The notes under the pieces are model-generated. The model did not search any database, was not told the DNA's origin, and was given only the letters and a program-made list of their open reading frames with translations. Shown here piece by piece: positions 35,277-43,533 of a DNA stretch of 64,000 nt. The stretch is from positions 4,464,001 to 4,528,000 of the forward strand of contig NZ_CP108938.1 in the NCBI RefSeq assembly GCF_036347135.1, read 5' to 3'. Every line of letters starts with the position of its first letter. The stretch's first letter is position 1. This stretch comes from Streptomyces sp. NBC_00775 (GTDB lineage Bacteria; Actinomycetota; Actinomycetes; Streptomycetales; Streptomycetaceae). The position numbers and the translations under genes were made by a program.

Positions 35277-35969
35277 ATGACCTCTCACCCGACCTCTCAC
35301 CTCCACGCCATCCGGGCCTCGTACGACACCGTCGCCGTCGACTACGCCGCGCTCCTCAAGGACGAGTTGGAGAACAAGCCGTTCGACCGGGCCATGCTGG
35401 CCGCCTTCGCGGACAAGGTGCGGGCCGGTGGGGGCGGAGAGGTCGCGGACCTGGGGTGCGGGCCGGGGCGGGTGACCGTGCATCTGGAGGGGCTCGGGCT
35501 GGATGCGTACGGGATCGATCTGTCGCCCGAGATGGTGGCGGTGGCCCGGCACACTCACGCGCAACTGCGGTTCGAGGTCGGCTCGATGACCGGCCTCGAC
35601 ATCACGGACGGCTCGCTCGCCGGGGCCCTCGCCTGGTACTCCACGGTGCACACGCCGCTGAACGAACTTCCGCTGTTCTTCCGCGAGTTCAACCGCGTAC
35701 TGACGCCGGGCGGCCACCTGCTCATCGCCTTCAAGGTGGGCGACGAGCGGGTCCGCCTGGAGCACGCCTACGGCCATGACGTGGACCTCCACGTCTACCG
35801 GTTCCCGCCCGAGCGCATCGCCGAACTGCTGCGCGCCGCCGGGCTCGTCGAGGTCGCCCGGCTCGTACGTGAGGCCGACGCGCGGGAGAACACGCCGCAG
35901 GCGTTCATCCTCGCCCGGAAGCCGGAGGCGGATGCAGAGGCGGAGACGGAGGCGGAGGCGGCACCGTGA
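35277..35969 (+). CDS. SAM-dependent methyltransferase
   Basis: 230 aa class I methyltransferase. Motif I VADLGCGPGRVTVHLEGLG, followed by DAYGIDLSPEMVAVARHTH. The C-terminal 15 residues are Glu/Ala-rich repeats (EADAEAETEAEAAP). ATG 35277. It is a stand-alone gene; substrate not known. Confidence 0.88.
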   Translation: MTSHPTSHLHAIRASYDTVAVDYAALLKDELENKPFDRAMLAAFADKVRAGGGGEVADLGCGPGRVTVHLEGLGLDAYGIDLSPEMVAVARHTHAQLRFEVGSMTGLDITDGSLAGALAWYSTVHTPLNELPLFFREFNRVLTPGGHLLIAFKVGDERVRLEHAYGHDVDLHVYRFPPERIAELLRAAGLVEVARLVREADARENTPQAFILARKPEADAEAETEAEAAP

Positions 35970-36005
35970 GCGCGGAGCCACAAGCCGCCCTGCCCAGTAC
36001 TGCCC

Positions 36006-36602
36006 TTACCGCTCGCCGGCTTCGTCTTCGGCCCCCAGGCGGACGACGCGTCCGTCGCTCCTGGCGTGCGCCCCCCGCTCCATCGCCTCACGGGCGGCGG
36101 CGGGCAGGTCGATCTCGTTGACCACGATGCGGTTGACCCGGATGCCCCACTTGCCGGTGGCTTCGTCAAGGATGCCGCGCAGGGCCGCGCTGATCTCCTC
36201 GCGGGAGCTCAGGATGCGTTCCAGGTCCAGGTAGCCGCAGATGTCGCGCAAGGAGGTCACCGTGAGCTGCTCGATGGCCCGCAGGTAGCTGGTGACTTCG
36301 TAGGTGGCGGCCCGGGCGTCAGTCACCTGGAAGTAGATGACGGTGTCGACCTTGACGACCAGGGCGTCCGCGGTGAGGACTTCCTGCGGAGGGAACGGCA
36401 CGACCTGCTCGCGGATGTCGATCCGATTCCGCATGACGTCGGCGAACGGCACCACGATGTTGAGGCCGGCGTTGAGCGTCCGCGTGTAGCGACCGAAGCG
36501 CTCGACAACGACGGCGTTGGCCTGTGGAAGGCGCCGGATGAACGTCCCCAGGAAAAGGGGGACCGCTCCCCCGGCGATCAGGAACGCATAGCGCGGTTTC
36601 AT
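36006..36602 (-). CDS. SPFH/stomatin-like protein, short
   Basis: 198 aa. N-terminal membrane segment (YAFLIAGGAVPLFLGTFIRR), then an SPFH/band-7 domain (VERFGRYTRTLNAGLNIVVPF, ALVVKVDTVIYFQVTD, LRDICGYLDLERILSSREE). The domain ends about residue 180; the usual coiled-coil/oligomerisation tail of stomatins is missing, and the ending EAMERGAHARSDGRVVRLGA diverges after the usual EAMEKQ position. It scaffolds membrane microdomains. It is truncated compared with typical family members of 250-400 aa. Confidence 0.75.
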   Translation of the reverse strand: MKPRYAFLIAGGAVPLFLGTFIRRLPQANAVVVERFGRYTRTLNAGLNIVVPFADVMRNRIDIREQVVPFPPQEVLTADALVVKVDTVIYFQVTDARAATYEVTSYLRAIEQLTVTSLRDICGYLDLERILSSREEISAALRGILDEATGKWGIRVNRIVVNEIDLPAAAREAMERGAHARSDGRVVRLGAEDEAGER

Positions 36603-36681
36603 CGCGACTCCCCCCGCCTCCCGGGCCACCGTGTCGTGCCCCTCGGATGCCGCTGTCCGGAGTGTCCCAGACCTCCCGGTC

Positions 36682-37953
36682 TCAGGCCACCGTGCGAAGC
36701 CGCCGTACCGAAGCCTCTCCCATCCCCCGCACCACCCGATGCGCACAAGCCGCCGCGAGCAACTCCCCCAGCAGGTCGGGGTCGTCGATCTCCAGGCCCA
36801 GCAGGGTCTCGATGCGTTCGAGGCGCTGGTAGAGGGACTGGCGGCCGATGTGCAGGAGCGCGGCCGTGCGGGTGGGTGAGCAGCCGTGGCGGAGGTGGAC
36901 CTCCAGGGTGCGGACGAGGTCGCTGGGGTGGGCCGCCTCCCAGGCCAGCAGGGGGCCCAGGGTGTGCTGGACGAGACGGGCGAGGCGGTCGCGGTTGGCG
37001 TCCACGCCACCGCGGGTGAGCTCGCGTTCAAGGGTGAACGCACGCGAGGAGGTCACGACCGGGCCCCCGGACACACCGGGTTCGGCCGACGGCACGGTGA
37101 GGGCCAGCTCCAGCGTCGTACGCGCCGCCCGCAGCGTCTCGCTCCAGCGCAGCCAGCCGCCGCCCGCGACGACCGCGTGCCCGACCGCCACGGTCACTCC
37201 GGCCTCGGCGACCGCCCGGAAGGCCTCCTGCACAGCCCGTACGACATCCCGCGCACCCGCCCCGGCGTCCCCGGACATCGCCACCAGCGCCAGTACGTCC
37301 CCCGGGAACGCCGCCCGCAGCACCGCGACCCCGCCCAGGGACCGCGCGGCACGGTCGACCACTCCCAGATCCGCCCGCGCCCCGTGCGCCGACACCCCGA
37401 CCAGCCGCGCCGCCGACCCCGGATGGAACCCGGCGAGCGCCGCCCGCGCCTCCACCTCGGGCTGGTTGAGCGGCTGCCCGTCGGCGAGGTCGGCCAGCAG
37501 GGCGGCGGTGTGGTCGCCGCCCCAGAGGCGCCCGGCCGAACGCCCCGACAGGCCGCGCGCCACGATCGCCCGGTTCGCCGCCTCGGTGATGCGGACGAAG
37601 GGGACCACACGGTGCAGGGCCAGCAGGGGCAGCCCCAGCCGCCGGGCCTCGTCGATCACTTCCTCGGGCATCCGCACCAGCGAGCGCCCGACCTCCACGG
37701 CCAGCCCCGCCGCACCGCGCGCGGCCAGCTCGCGGACGTACTGTCGCCGCGTCCCCTCATCGGCGTCGGTGAGCCCGAAGCCGTTGGTGAGGAGCAGTTC
37801 GCCGCCGTCGAGGAAGTTCGCGCCCTCGTACACCTCGCTGGAGTGCACCCACCGGACGGGCCGGTCCAGGGCGCCCTCGCCCGCGAGGAGTTCGGGCTCG
37901 GTGCCGCGGACGGGGTCGAGGGCCAGGATGTCTCGGAGGGTGAGTGCGGGCAC
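36682..37953 (-). CDS. PucR/CdaR-family transcriptional regulator
   Basis: 423 aa. PucR N-terminal sensor domain (LTLRDILALDPVRGTEPEL and EGANFLDGGELLLTNGFGL), a GGDEF-like middle and the C-terminal HTH_30 (HLRHGCSPTRTAALLHIGRQ, LYQRLERIETLLGLE). PucR proteins regulate purine catabolism, and this one is divergent from cytosine deaminase. GTG start at 37953 has GGAGG 5 nt upstream. A likely activator of 38054-39500. Confidence 0.9.
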   Translation of the reverse strand: MPALTLRDILALDPVRGTEPELLAGEGALDRPVRWVHSSEVYEGANFLDGGELLLTNGFGLTDADEGTRRQYVRELAARGAAGLAVEVGRSLVRMPEEVIDEARRLGLPLLALHRVVPFVRITEAANRAIVARGLSGRSAGRLWGGDHTAALLADLADGQPLNQPEVEARAALAGFHPGSAARLVGVSAHGARADLGVVDRAARSLGGVAVLRAAFPGDVLALVAMSGDAGAGARDVVRAVQEAFRAVAEAGVTVAVGHAVVAGGGWLRWSETLRAARTTLELALTVPSAEPGVSGGPVVTSSRAFTLERELTRGGVDANRDRLARLVQHTLGPLLAWEAAHPSDLVRTLEVHLRHGCSPTRTAALLHIGRQSLYQRLERIETLLGLEIDDPDLLGELLAAACAHRVVRGMGEASVRRLRTVA

Positions 37954-38053
37954 GGGAACCTCCAAGGGCGCTGACAGTCCGTCCGGGTGCGGGTTGCCCG
38001 GAGAGTACTTTCCGCACGTTGCCCTCGTGTTTCGGCCACAGCAGAGTGGAGTC

Positions 38054-38524
38054 ATGGAGCGCATCGATCAACCAGTCGATCAGGCACAGGCACGCGCATG
38101 GCTCGCCACCGCCGTCGCGGAGGCCCGCGCCGGGCTCGCCGAGGGCGGCATCCCCATCGGGGCCGCGCTGTACGGCGCGGACGGCACCCTCCTCGGCAGC
38201 GGCCACAACCGCCGCGTCCAGGACGACGACCCCTCGATGCACGCGGAGACGGCGGCCTTCCGCAACGCCGGACGGCAACGGACGTATCGCGGTACGACGA
38301 TGGTGACGACCCTCTCGCCGTGCTGGTACTGCAGCGGTCTGGTCCGCCAGTTCGGGATCTCCCGGGTGGTGATCGGCGAGGCCGAGACCTTCCACGGCGG
38401 CCACGACTGGCTGGCGGAGCACGGCGTGGACATCGTGGTGCTGGACGACCCCGAGTGCACCTCCCTGATGCGCGACTTCATCAAGAACAACCCGGCACTG
38501 TGGAACGAGGACATCGGTGAGTGA
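38054..38524 (+). CDS. Cytosine deaminase, yeast Fcy1-like
   Basis: 156 aa. Zn-binding motifs HAE (in SMHAETAAF) and PCWYC. It matches yeast Fcy1 remarkably: GGIPIGAALYGADGTLLGSG, HNRRVQDDD, TTMVTTLSPCWYCSGL, VVIGEAETFHGGHDWL, LDDPECTSLMRDFIKNNPAL and the end WNEDIGE. It deaminates cytosine to uracil. It overlaps the IPNS-like gene by 8 nt and is divergent from PucR. This type is eukaryotic-like, in contrast to the E. coli CodA TIM-barrel. Confidence 0.92.
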   Translation: MERIDQPVDQAQARAWLATAVAEARAGLAEGGIPIGAALYGADGTLLGSGHNRRVQDDDPSMHAETAAFRNAGRQRTYRGTTMVTTLSPCWYCSGLVRQFGISRVVIGEAETFHGGHDWLAEHGVDIVVLDDPECTSLMRDFIKNNPALWNEDIGE

Positions 38525-39500
38525 CGCCCGTACCCCCCGCGCCCCGCGCATCCCGACCATCGACCTGGGCCCCTGGCTCTCGGGGGACCCGGAGTCCCGC
38601 GCGGACACCGCCCGCACGGTCGACGAAGCCCTCCAGACCGCCGGCTTCCTCCTGGTGACCGGACACGGCGTGGACCCCACCCTCCGCACCCGCATCCGCG
38701 AGGCCGCCCGCGCCTTCTTCACCCTCCCCACCGGGACGAAGCAGCCGTACGCCGCCCAGGTCGGCGGCCGTGGCTGGCTCGGCCCGGGCGCCGAGGCGAA
38801 CGGGTACTCGGAGGGTACGGAGACCCCGCCGGACCTCAAGGAGTCGCTGACCTTCGCGACGCACGAGCCGTTCGAGGACCCGGAGACCAACGCGGAGTGG
38901 TACGCGCCGAACGTGTGGCCCGCGGAGACCCCGGAACTCCAGAAGCTGTGCGAGGAGTACCTGACGCGCATGGGCGAACTGGAGAACCACCTCCTCGCCC
39001 TCCTCGGCGAGGCCCTCGGCCTGGACCCCGACTTCTTCACCAAGCACATGGACCACCCGACGTACGGCTTCAACATCAACTGGTACCCGGGCACGGAGGT
39101 CATCGGGAACCCCCAGCCCGGCCAGTTCCGCATCGGCCCGCACACCGACTTCGGCACCGTCACGATCCTCGACCGCCAGGCCGGCAAGGGCGGCCTCCAG
39201 GTCTACACGGACGAGGGTGGCTGGGAGGACGCGCCCTTCGACCCGGACGCCTTCACCATCAACATCGGTGACCTGATGGCCCGTTGGACGGGAGACAGGT
39301 GGCGCTCCGGCCGCCACCGCGTCCTGCCGCCGCCCGCCGACGCGCCCGCCGAGGAGCTGATGTCGCTGGTCTACTTCGGCGAGTGCACACCGGGGACGGT
39401 CGTGGAGTCCGTGCCCGCGCCGGTGGGCCGGGTCGAGTACGGCCCCGTCGACTCCCACGTCTATCTGCGCGAGAAGCTGGACTCGATCACGGTCGGCTGA
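38517..39500 (+). CDS. Isopenicillin N synthase-like 2OG-Fe(II) oxygenase
   Basis: 327 aa. DIOX_N domain (IPTIDLGPWLSGDPESRADT) and the iron-binding HTDFGTVTIL plus GRHRVLPPP with the HxD...H triad and RHR for 2OG. Family resembles purine/pyrimidine-tailoring and plant-type dioxygenases. GTG 38517 overlaps the deaminase stop by 8 nt. It probably acts on the same nucleobase as the deaminase, e.g. oxidising a methyl or ring carbon (inference). Confidence 0.88.
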   Translation: MSDARTPRAPRIPTIDLGPWLSGDPESRADTARTVDEALQTAGFLLVTGHGVDPTLRTRIREAARAFFTLPTGTKQPYAAQVGGRGWLGPGAEANGYSEGTETPPDLKESLTFATHEPFEDPETNAEWYAPNVWPAETPELQKLCEEYLTRMGELENHLLALLGEALGLDPDFFTKHMDHPTYGFNINWYPGTEVIGNPQPGQFRIGPHTDFGTVTILDRQAGKGGLQVYTDEGGWEDAPFDPDAFTINIGDLMARWTGDRWRSGRHRVLPPPADAPAEELMSLVYFGECTPGTVVESVPAPVGRVEYGPVDSHVYLREKLDSITVG

Positions 39501-39501
39501 A

Positions 39502-41082
39502 CTAGCCGGCCGAGCCAGTCGGCTGAGCCGCCCTTCGCTCCAGATCCGCGGTGTAGCCGTAGGCCGTCCAGCGCAGGCCGCCGTCCATCTTCTCCAACGT
39601 GTACTGGGTGCCCGACCCGGCGCACATGGGATCGGAGATCATGCCGGCCGGGTCGTAATTGACCGTAGTGGCGGTGAGTACGACTTTGTCGTCGCCGCGG
39701 GACTCGACCGTCGCCGTGCCCCAGCAGTGCTTGCCCGGCTCACGGAACGTGAACGTTGCCGTATGCGCGCCGTGCGCCGCGTCCACGCCGGTCAGCTCGA
39801 TACGCCGGTATGCGTCTTCCGTACCGCTGACGGTCTTGGTCTCCCACACACCGTCGAAGGTCGGAGTGTCCCCGCCACCCGGCAGATTCATCGCGAGTGT
39901 GACTCCGAGCGCCGCCACGACGGCCGCACCGCCCAGCGCCACGCTGAGCGTGCGGCCGCGACGCCGCTTCGGCCGGGGCGGCGCCGCCGGGGTGCCGGAG
40001 GACGGCGAGACCGTCGCGGTGGCCGTGGGCAGCAGCGCAGCCGCGGGCTGGTCCGCGAGCGGCGGGGCCTTCGGCGGCTGGGCCGGAACCGGTGTGGGTG
40101 ATGATGGCGCCGCCACAGCCGGAGGCGAGGCCGGAGCCGGATGCGAGGCCGGAGTCGATGGCGCGGCAGGTGCCGCCGACGGCTCATGCCCGCCCTCCGT
40201 GTCGAGCAACTGCGCCGCCCTCCTCCCCAGATCGGCGAGCAGTTCCCCGGGCAGCCACGGACTCGTCCCCGCCCGCGTACGCCGCAGTACCTCGTCGACA
40301 GCGGGGCGCCGGGACGGGTCCTTGGCCAGGCAGTCGCTCACCAACTCCCGTAGGCCGGAAGGGACTCCGGTGAGGTCGGGCTCTTCCTCGGCCACCCGGA
40401 ACATCAGGACGTGCAGCTCGCTGTCGGGCTGGCCGAACGGAGTCCGCCCCGAGACGGCGTACGCGAGCACCGATCCCAGGCAGAACACGTCGGACGCGGG
40501 TGTCAGCCGCTGTGCGCGCACCTGCTCCGGCGACATGAACCCCGGCGAGCCGATCACCGCGCCCGTGCGCGTCCTGATCCCCTCCACCACGGTGTCCAGG
40601 GCTCGTGCGATGCCGAAGTCGATGACGCGGGGCCCGTCGACGGTGACAAGGACGTTGGAGGGCTTGAGGTCACGATGGATCAGGCCCGCCGCGTGGATGT
40701 CCCGCAGCGCGTGGGCGAGGCCGTTCGCGAGCACCCGCACCGAGTCCTCGGGCAGCGGCCCGTGGGGCCCCGCGACCACCGTGTGCAGATCGGGCCCCAC
40801 GACGTACCTCGTGGCCACCCACGGTGTCCCGGCCTCGGTGTCGGCGTCGATCACGGGCGCCGTCCAGGTGCCGCCGACCTTGCGTGCCGCCTCGACCTCG
40901 TACGCGAACCGCCGCCGGAACTCCGGCTGTTGGGCGTACCCGGCCTGGACCACCTTCACGGCGACGGTACGCCCGCCCGCCGACCGGGCGAGATAGACCT
41001 GCCCCATGCCTCCCGCGCCGAGCCGCCCGATCAGCCGGTACGGCCCGATGTATGGCGGGTCACCGACCCCGAGTGCCTCCAT
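39502..41082 (-). CDS. Ser/Thr protein kinase with extracellular domain
   Basis: 526 aa. Kinase domain with IGRLGAGGMGQVYL, AVKVV, HRDLKPSN, DFGIARA; a Pro/Ala-rich linker; a membrane segment near 376-397; and an extracellular domain of about 130 aa (TPTFDGVWETKTVSGTEDAY, with cysteines in KHCWGTATV and SDPMCAGSG). ATG 41082. The kinase is divergent from the NTPase/binding-protein pair, so it may take part in the same signalling circuit. Confidence 0.92.
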   Translation of the reverse strand: MEALGVGDPPYIGPYRLIGRLGAGGMGQVYLARSAGGRTVAVKVVQAGYAQQPEFRRRFAYEVEAARKVGGTWTAPVIDADTEAGTPWVATRYVVGPDLHTVVAGPHGPLPEDSVRVLANGLAHALRDIHAAGLIHRDLKPSNVLVTVDGPRVIDFGIARALDTVVEGIRTRTGAVIGSPGFMSPEQVRAQRLTPASDVFCLGSVLAYAVSGRTPFGQPDSELHVLMFRVAEEEPDLTGVPSGLRELVSDCLAKDPSRRPAVDEVLRRTRAGTSPWLPGELLADLGRRAAQLLDTEGGHEPSAAPAAPSTPASHPAPASPPAVAAPSSPTPVPAQPPKAPPLADQPAAALLPTATATVSPSSGTPAAPPRPKRRRGRTLSVALGGAAVVAALGVTLAMNLPGGGDTPTFDGVWETKTVSGTEDAYRRIELTGVDAAHGAHTATFTFREPGKHCWGTATVESRGDDKVVLTATTVNYDPAGMISDPMCAGSGTQYTLEKMDGGLRWTAYGYTADLERRAAQPTGSAG

Positions 41083-41409
41083 GCCGCTCCCCCGCTCCCC
41101 CGCGCCTCCCGGCCCCGGCCACCATCGATCAAGGTAGCCCTGTGGCGCGCGCTTTGGCAGAAGTCACGAGGCGCGACAGAAGATGAGGCGCGGCAGAAGA
41201 TACGGCAGAGGTCCTTCTCGCTCAAAGCAGGTCCACGGCCCCGACACTTTCGTAACCCAACGGACACCAGGCGCCCTATCCCGAACCAACTCCCCCTTTT
41301 TAAACTGTTGTTGCTACACCTCAAAGCAGCCATGACGACAGGAACAGCAGCAGGATCAGCAGCGGGATCAGCAGCAGGCGGGACTCGGACCGCAACAGGG
41401 GGAGATGCG
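41083..41409. other. Divergent intergenic region, kinase / NTPase
   Basis: 327 bp between the divergent kinase and NTPase genes, less GC-rich around 41295-41335 (CCCCTTTTTAAACTG). It must hold both promoters. The stretch 41332-41409 is also an in-frame extension of the NTPase with SAAGSAAGG codons and GCAGCAGGATCAG repeats; I take it as leader. Confidence 0.6.
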
Positions 41410-43533
41410 GTGCACAGAGGGCTGCACGGCCGGGGGGCGCTGTTCGACACCGATCCGCCGGGGCTCGCGTCACGGCTGGTCGGTCTGCGGCCGTATCAGC
41501 TTCGGGCGACGCCGTACGAACACCCTGACGAGCTGCCGTTCGTGGTGTTCGCGGGCGGTCGGGGGCTCGGGAAGAGTGCCGTGCTGGGTGAGCTGCGCGA
41601 CGCCTATCGCGGGCACACCCCGGTCGCGCTGATCGACGGTGAGGAGCGGCAGTTCGGTGCTCCTCCGGCCGAGCGCCCGGTGGAGTCGTGGTCGCCGGTG
41701 GGGCAGGCGCTGACCACGGTCGCGGAGCAGCTGGCCGAGCCGGTGACGGGCGCCGGGCGGATCGGTTTTCCCCGGCTGGCGGCGGGGCTGCTCGCGGTCG
41801 CGGCGGGCGGCTGGAGCGACCGTGACGTGCCGCGCATCCGGCAGGAGGCCGAGCGGATCCTGCTGCTGAACGAGACGGGCGGCGGCCGGCTGTCGGGGTT
41901 CGCGGGCCGCTGGGTGAGCAAGGTGATCTCCAAGGTCATCGCCTCGCTGAGCGGTACAGGTCCGGTGATCGCGCCGATCATCGAGGCCACCCTGGAGGCG
42001 TTCGCCGAGGGGATCGGCCCCGCCCCCCGCCGGCTACGCAGGGCCGCCGCCTGGTACCGCGACTATCCGAACGCGGGCGGCAGCCCCAAGCTCGCGCTGA
42101 TCCTCCTGTCCCGGCACTTCAGGGCCGGCGGCGACTCGCGAAGACACGCCGAGCGCTATCTCGTACGAGCCCTGCTGGCCGACCTCGACGACGCGTACGC
42201 GGGGGTCATGCAGCGCTCGCACCGCCGGGGGCGCCCCCTCGTGCTGATCGACAACGTCCAGGAGCCCGCGGGTCTCGGGCTCCTGGAGCCGGTGCTGCGC
42301 GACCGCGCCGACGGCATCGCCGATCAGGTCGTGTTCCTCACGGCGCTCCGCGGGTACACCCACCCGGCGCTGCGCAACGCCGGTCGCCGTACGCTCCCCG
42401 AGACCGCCCGGGAGTCCGGCTGGACGCCGGGCACCTCGCCCTCCTCGCGGGCGCTGCTCGTGTCGCTGCCGCCGCTGACGCCCGACGACACGCTGCACAT
42501 CGTGGACACCGCCTCCGACCGGCTGGGCGCCACCTCCGGCGGAACGGTCGTGCCGCCACAACTCCCGCACGCCACCCACCGGTTGACTGGCGGCAGCCCG
42601 CTCGGCATCACCCTGCTCGCCGAGTCGGCCCGGCAGAACCTGCCCCAAGGGGCCGCGTCGCTGGGCGCGTTGCTCACCGCGGACGTCGCCGTGCACGAGG
42701 ACCACGACGGCCGCCCGACCTATCAGGAACTCCTCGACCGGCTCGTGCCGGGCGGCCGCCTGGACGAGCTGACCGTGCTCGCCGCGGCCCACGACCGCGA
42801 GTCGGCGTGCACGCTGGCAGAAGCCCAACTGCCCGACGACTTCGGCGCGTCGGGCGTCCTCGACCTGGAGGAGCGGCTCTCGGCGGAGGGCTGGCCGACG
42901 TCGGCCGGGCAGTTCGTCGGCGACCCGTTCCTGCGCGCCCTGCTCCTGCTGCGGCTGCACCACGGCGACCGGAACCACGAGCGGTGGCGGGCCGTGCACC
43001 GCACCCTCATCGACCACTACGACGACGAGGACCCGCACGGCAACGCCCGCTACCGGCTGCACCACGAACTCGCCCTGGGCAAGGCGGACTTCGCGGTGGC
43101 GCACCTGCGCGACACCTTCCCGCGCACCGACACCCGGACTTGGCTGTCGTCCCTGGTCTTCATCGCGTCCGCGCCCTACTACCACGCACACGACCCGGAC
43201 GGCCGGGACTTCGACGGCCACGACCACCGGGCCTCCGTCGCGCTCGGGCACACGGACGCGGCCCAGCAGCCGCCGGACAGCGTGGACGCCGTACTGCACT
43301 TGCGCGTACGACGGCTGCTGCACGCCGTGTGGCAGCTGACCGATCCGCTGGTGCTGCCGGACCCGAAGGTGACCGAGCGGCTGCGGTTCGAGCTGGAGCA
43401 GCTGTCGAATCTGCGGCCCGCGGGCAACGCCCTGCTGTGGCGGGCCTCGCGGGACTGGCCGTCGGACGCCCTGGCCGGCCACCCCTTCCGCATCCCGGGC
43501 GACGACGACGAGAACGGGGACGGGGGCCGGTGA
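41410..43533 (+). CDS. P-loop NTPase, STAND-like
   Basis: 707 aa. Walker A GGRGLGKS (residues 49-56) and Walker B RPLVLIDN (about 278-282) are intact, after an N-terminal region with a YQLRATPYEHPDELP strand; the middle LPPLTPDDTLHIVDTAS and the rest have helical repeats typical of STAND/AAA NTPases. No effector domain I recognise. GTG 41410 has AGGGGGAG 5 nt upstream; ATG 41332 is open but lacks a ribosome site. It overlaps the binding-protein gene by 1 nt (TGATG). Confidence 0.75.
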   Translation: MHRGLHGRGALFDTDPPGLASRLVGLRPYQLRATPYEHPDELPFVVFAGGRGLGKSAVLGELRDAYRGHTPVALIDGEERQFGAPPAERPVESWSPVGQALTTVAEQLAEPVTGAGRIGFPRLAAGLLAVAAGGWSDRDVPRIRQEAERILLLNETGGGRLSGFAGRWVSKVISKVIASLSGTGPVIAPIIEATLEAFAEGIGPAPRRLRRAAAWYRDYPNAGGSPKLALILLSRHFRAGGDSRRHAERYLVRALLADLDDAYAGVMQRSHRRGRPLVLIDNVQEPAGLGLLEPVLRDRADGIADQVVFLTALRGYTHPALRNAGRRTLPETARESGWTPGTSPSSRALLVSLPPLTPDDTLHIVDTASDRLGATSGGTVVPPQLPHATHRLTGGSPLGITLLAESARQNLPQGAASLGALLTADVAVHEDHDGRPTYQELLDRLVPGGRLDELTVLAAAHDRESACTLAEAQLPDDFGASGVLDLEERLSAEGWPTSAGQFVGDPFLRALLLLRLHHGDRNHERWRAVHRTLIDHYDDEDPHGNARYRLHHELALGKADFAVAHLRDTFPRTDTRTWLSSLVFIASAPYYHAHDPDGRDFDGHDHRASVALGHTDAAQQPPDSVDAVLHLRVRRLLHAVWQLTDPLVLPDPKVTERLRFELEQLSNLRPAGNALLWRASRDWPSDALAGHPFRIPGDDDENGDGGR

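Noticed and set aside
40411..41409. Upstream extension of the NTPase reading frame
   Set aside because: It is antisense to the kinase gene up to 41082. The good ribosome-binding site at 41397-41404 supports the GTG at 41410.
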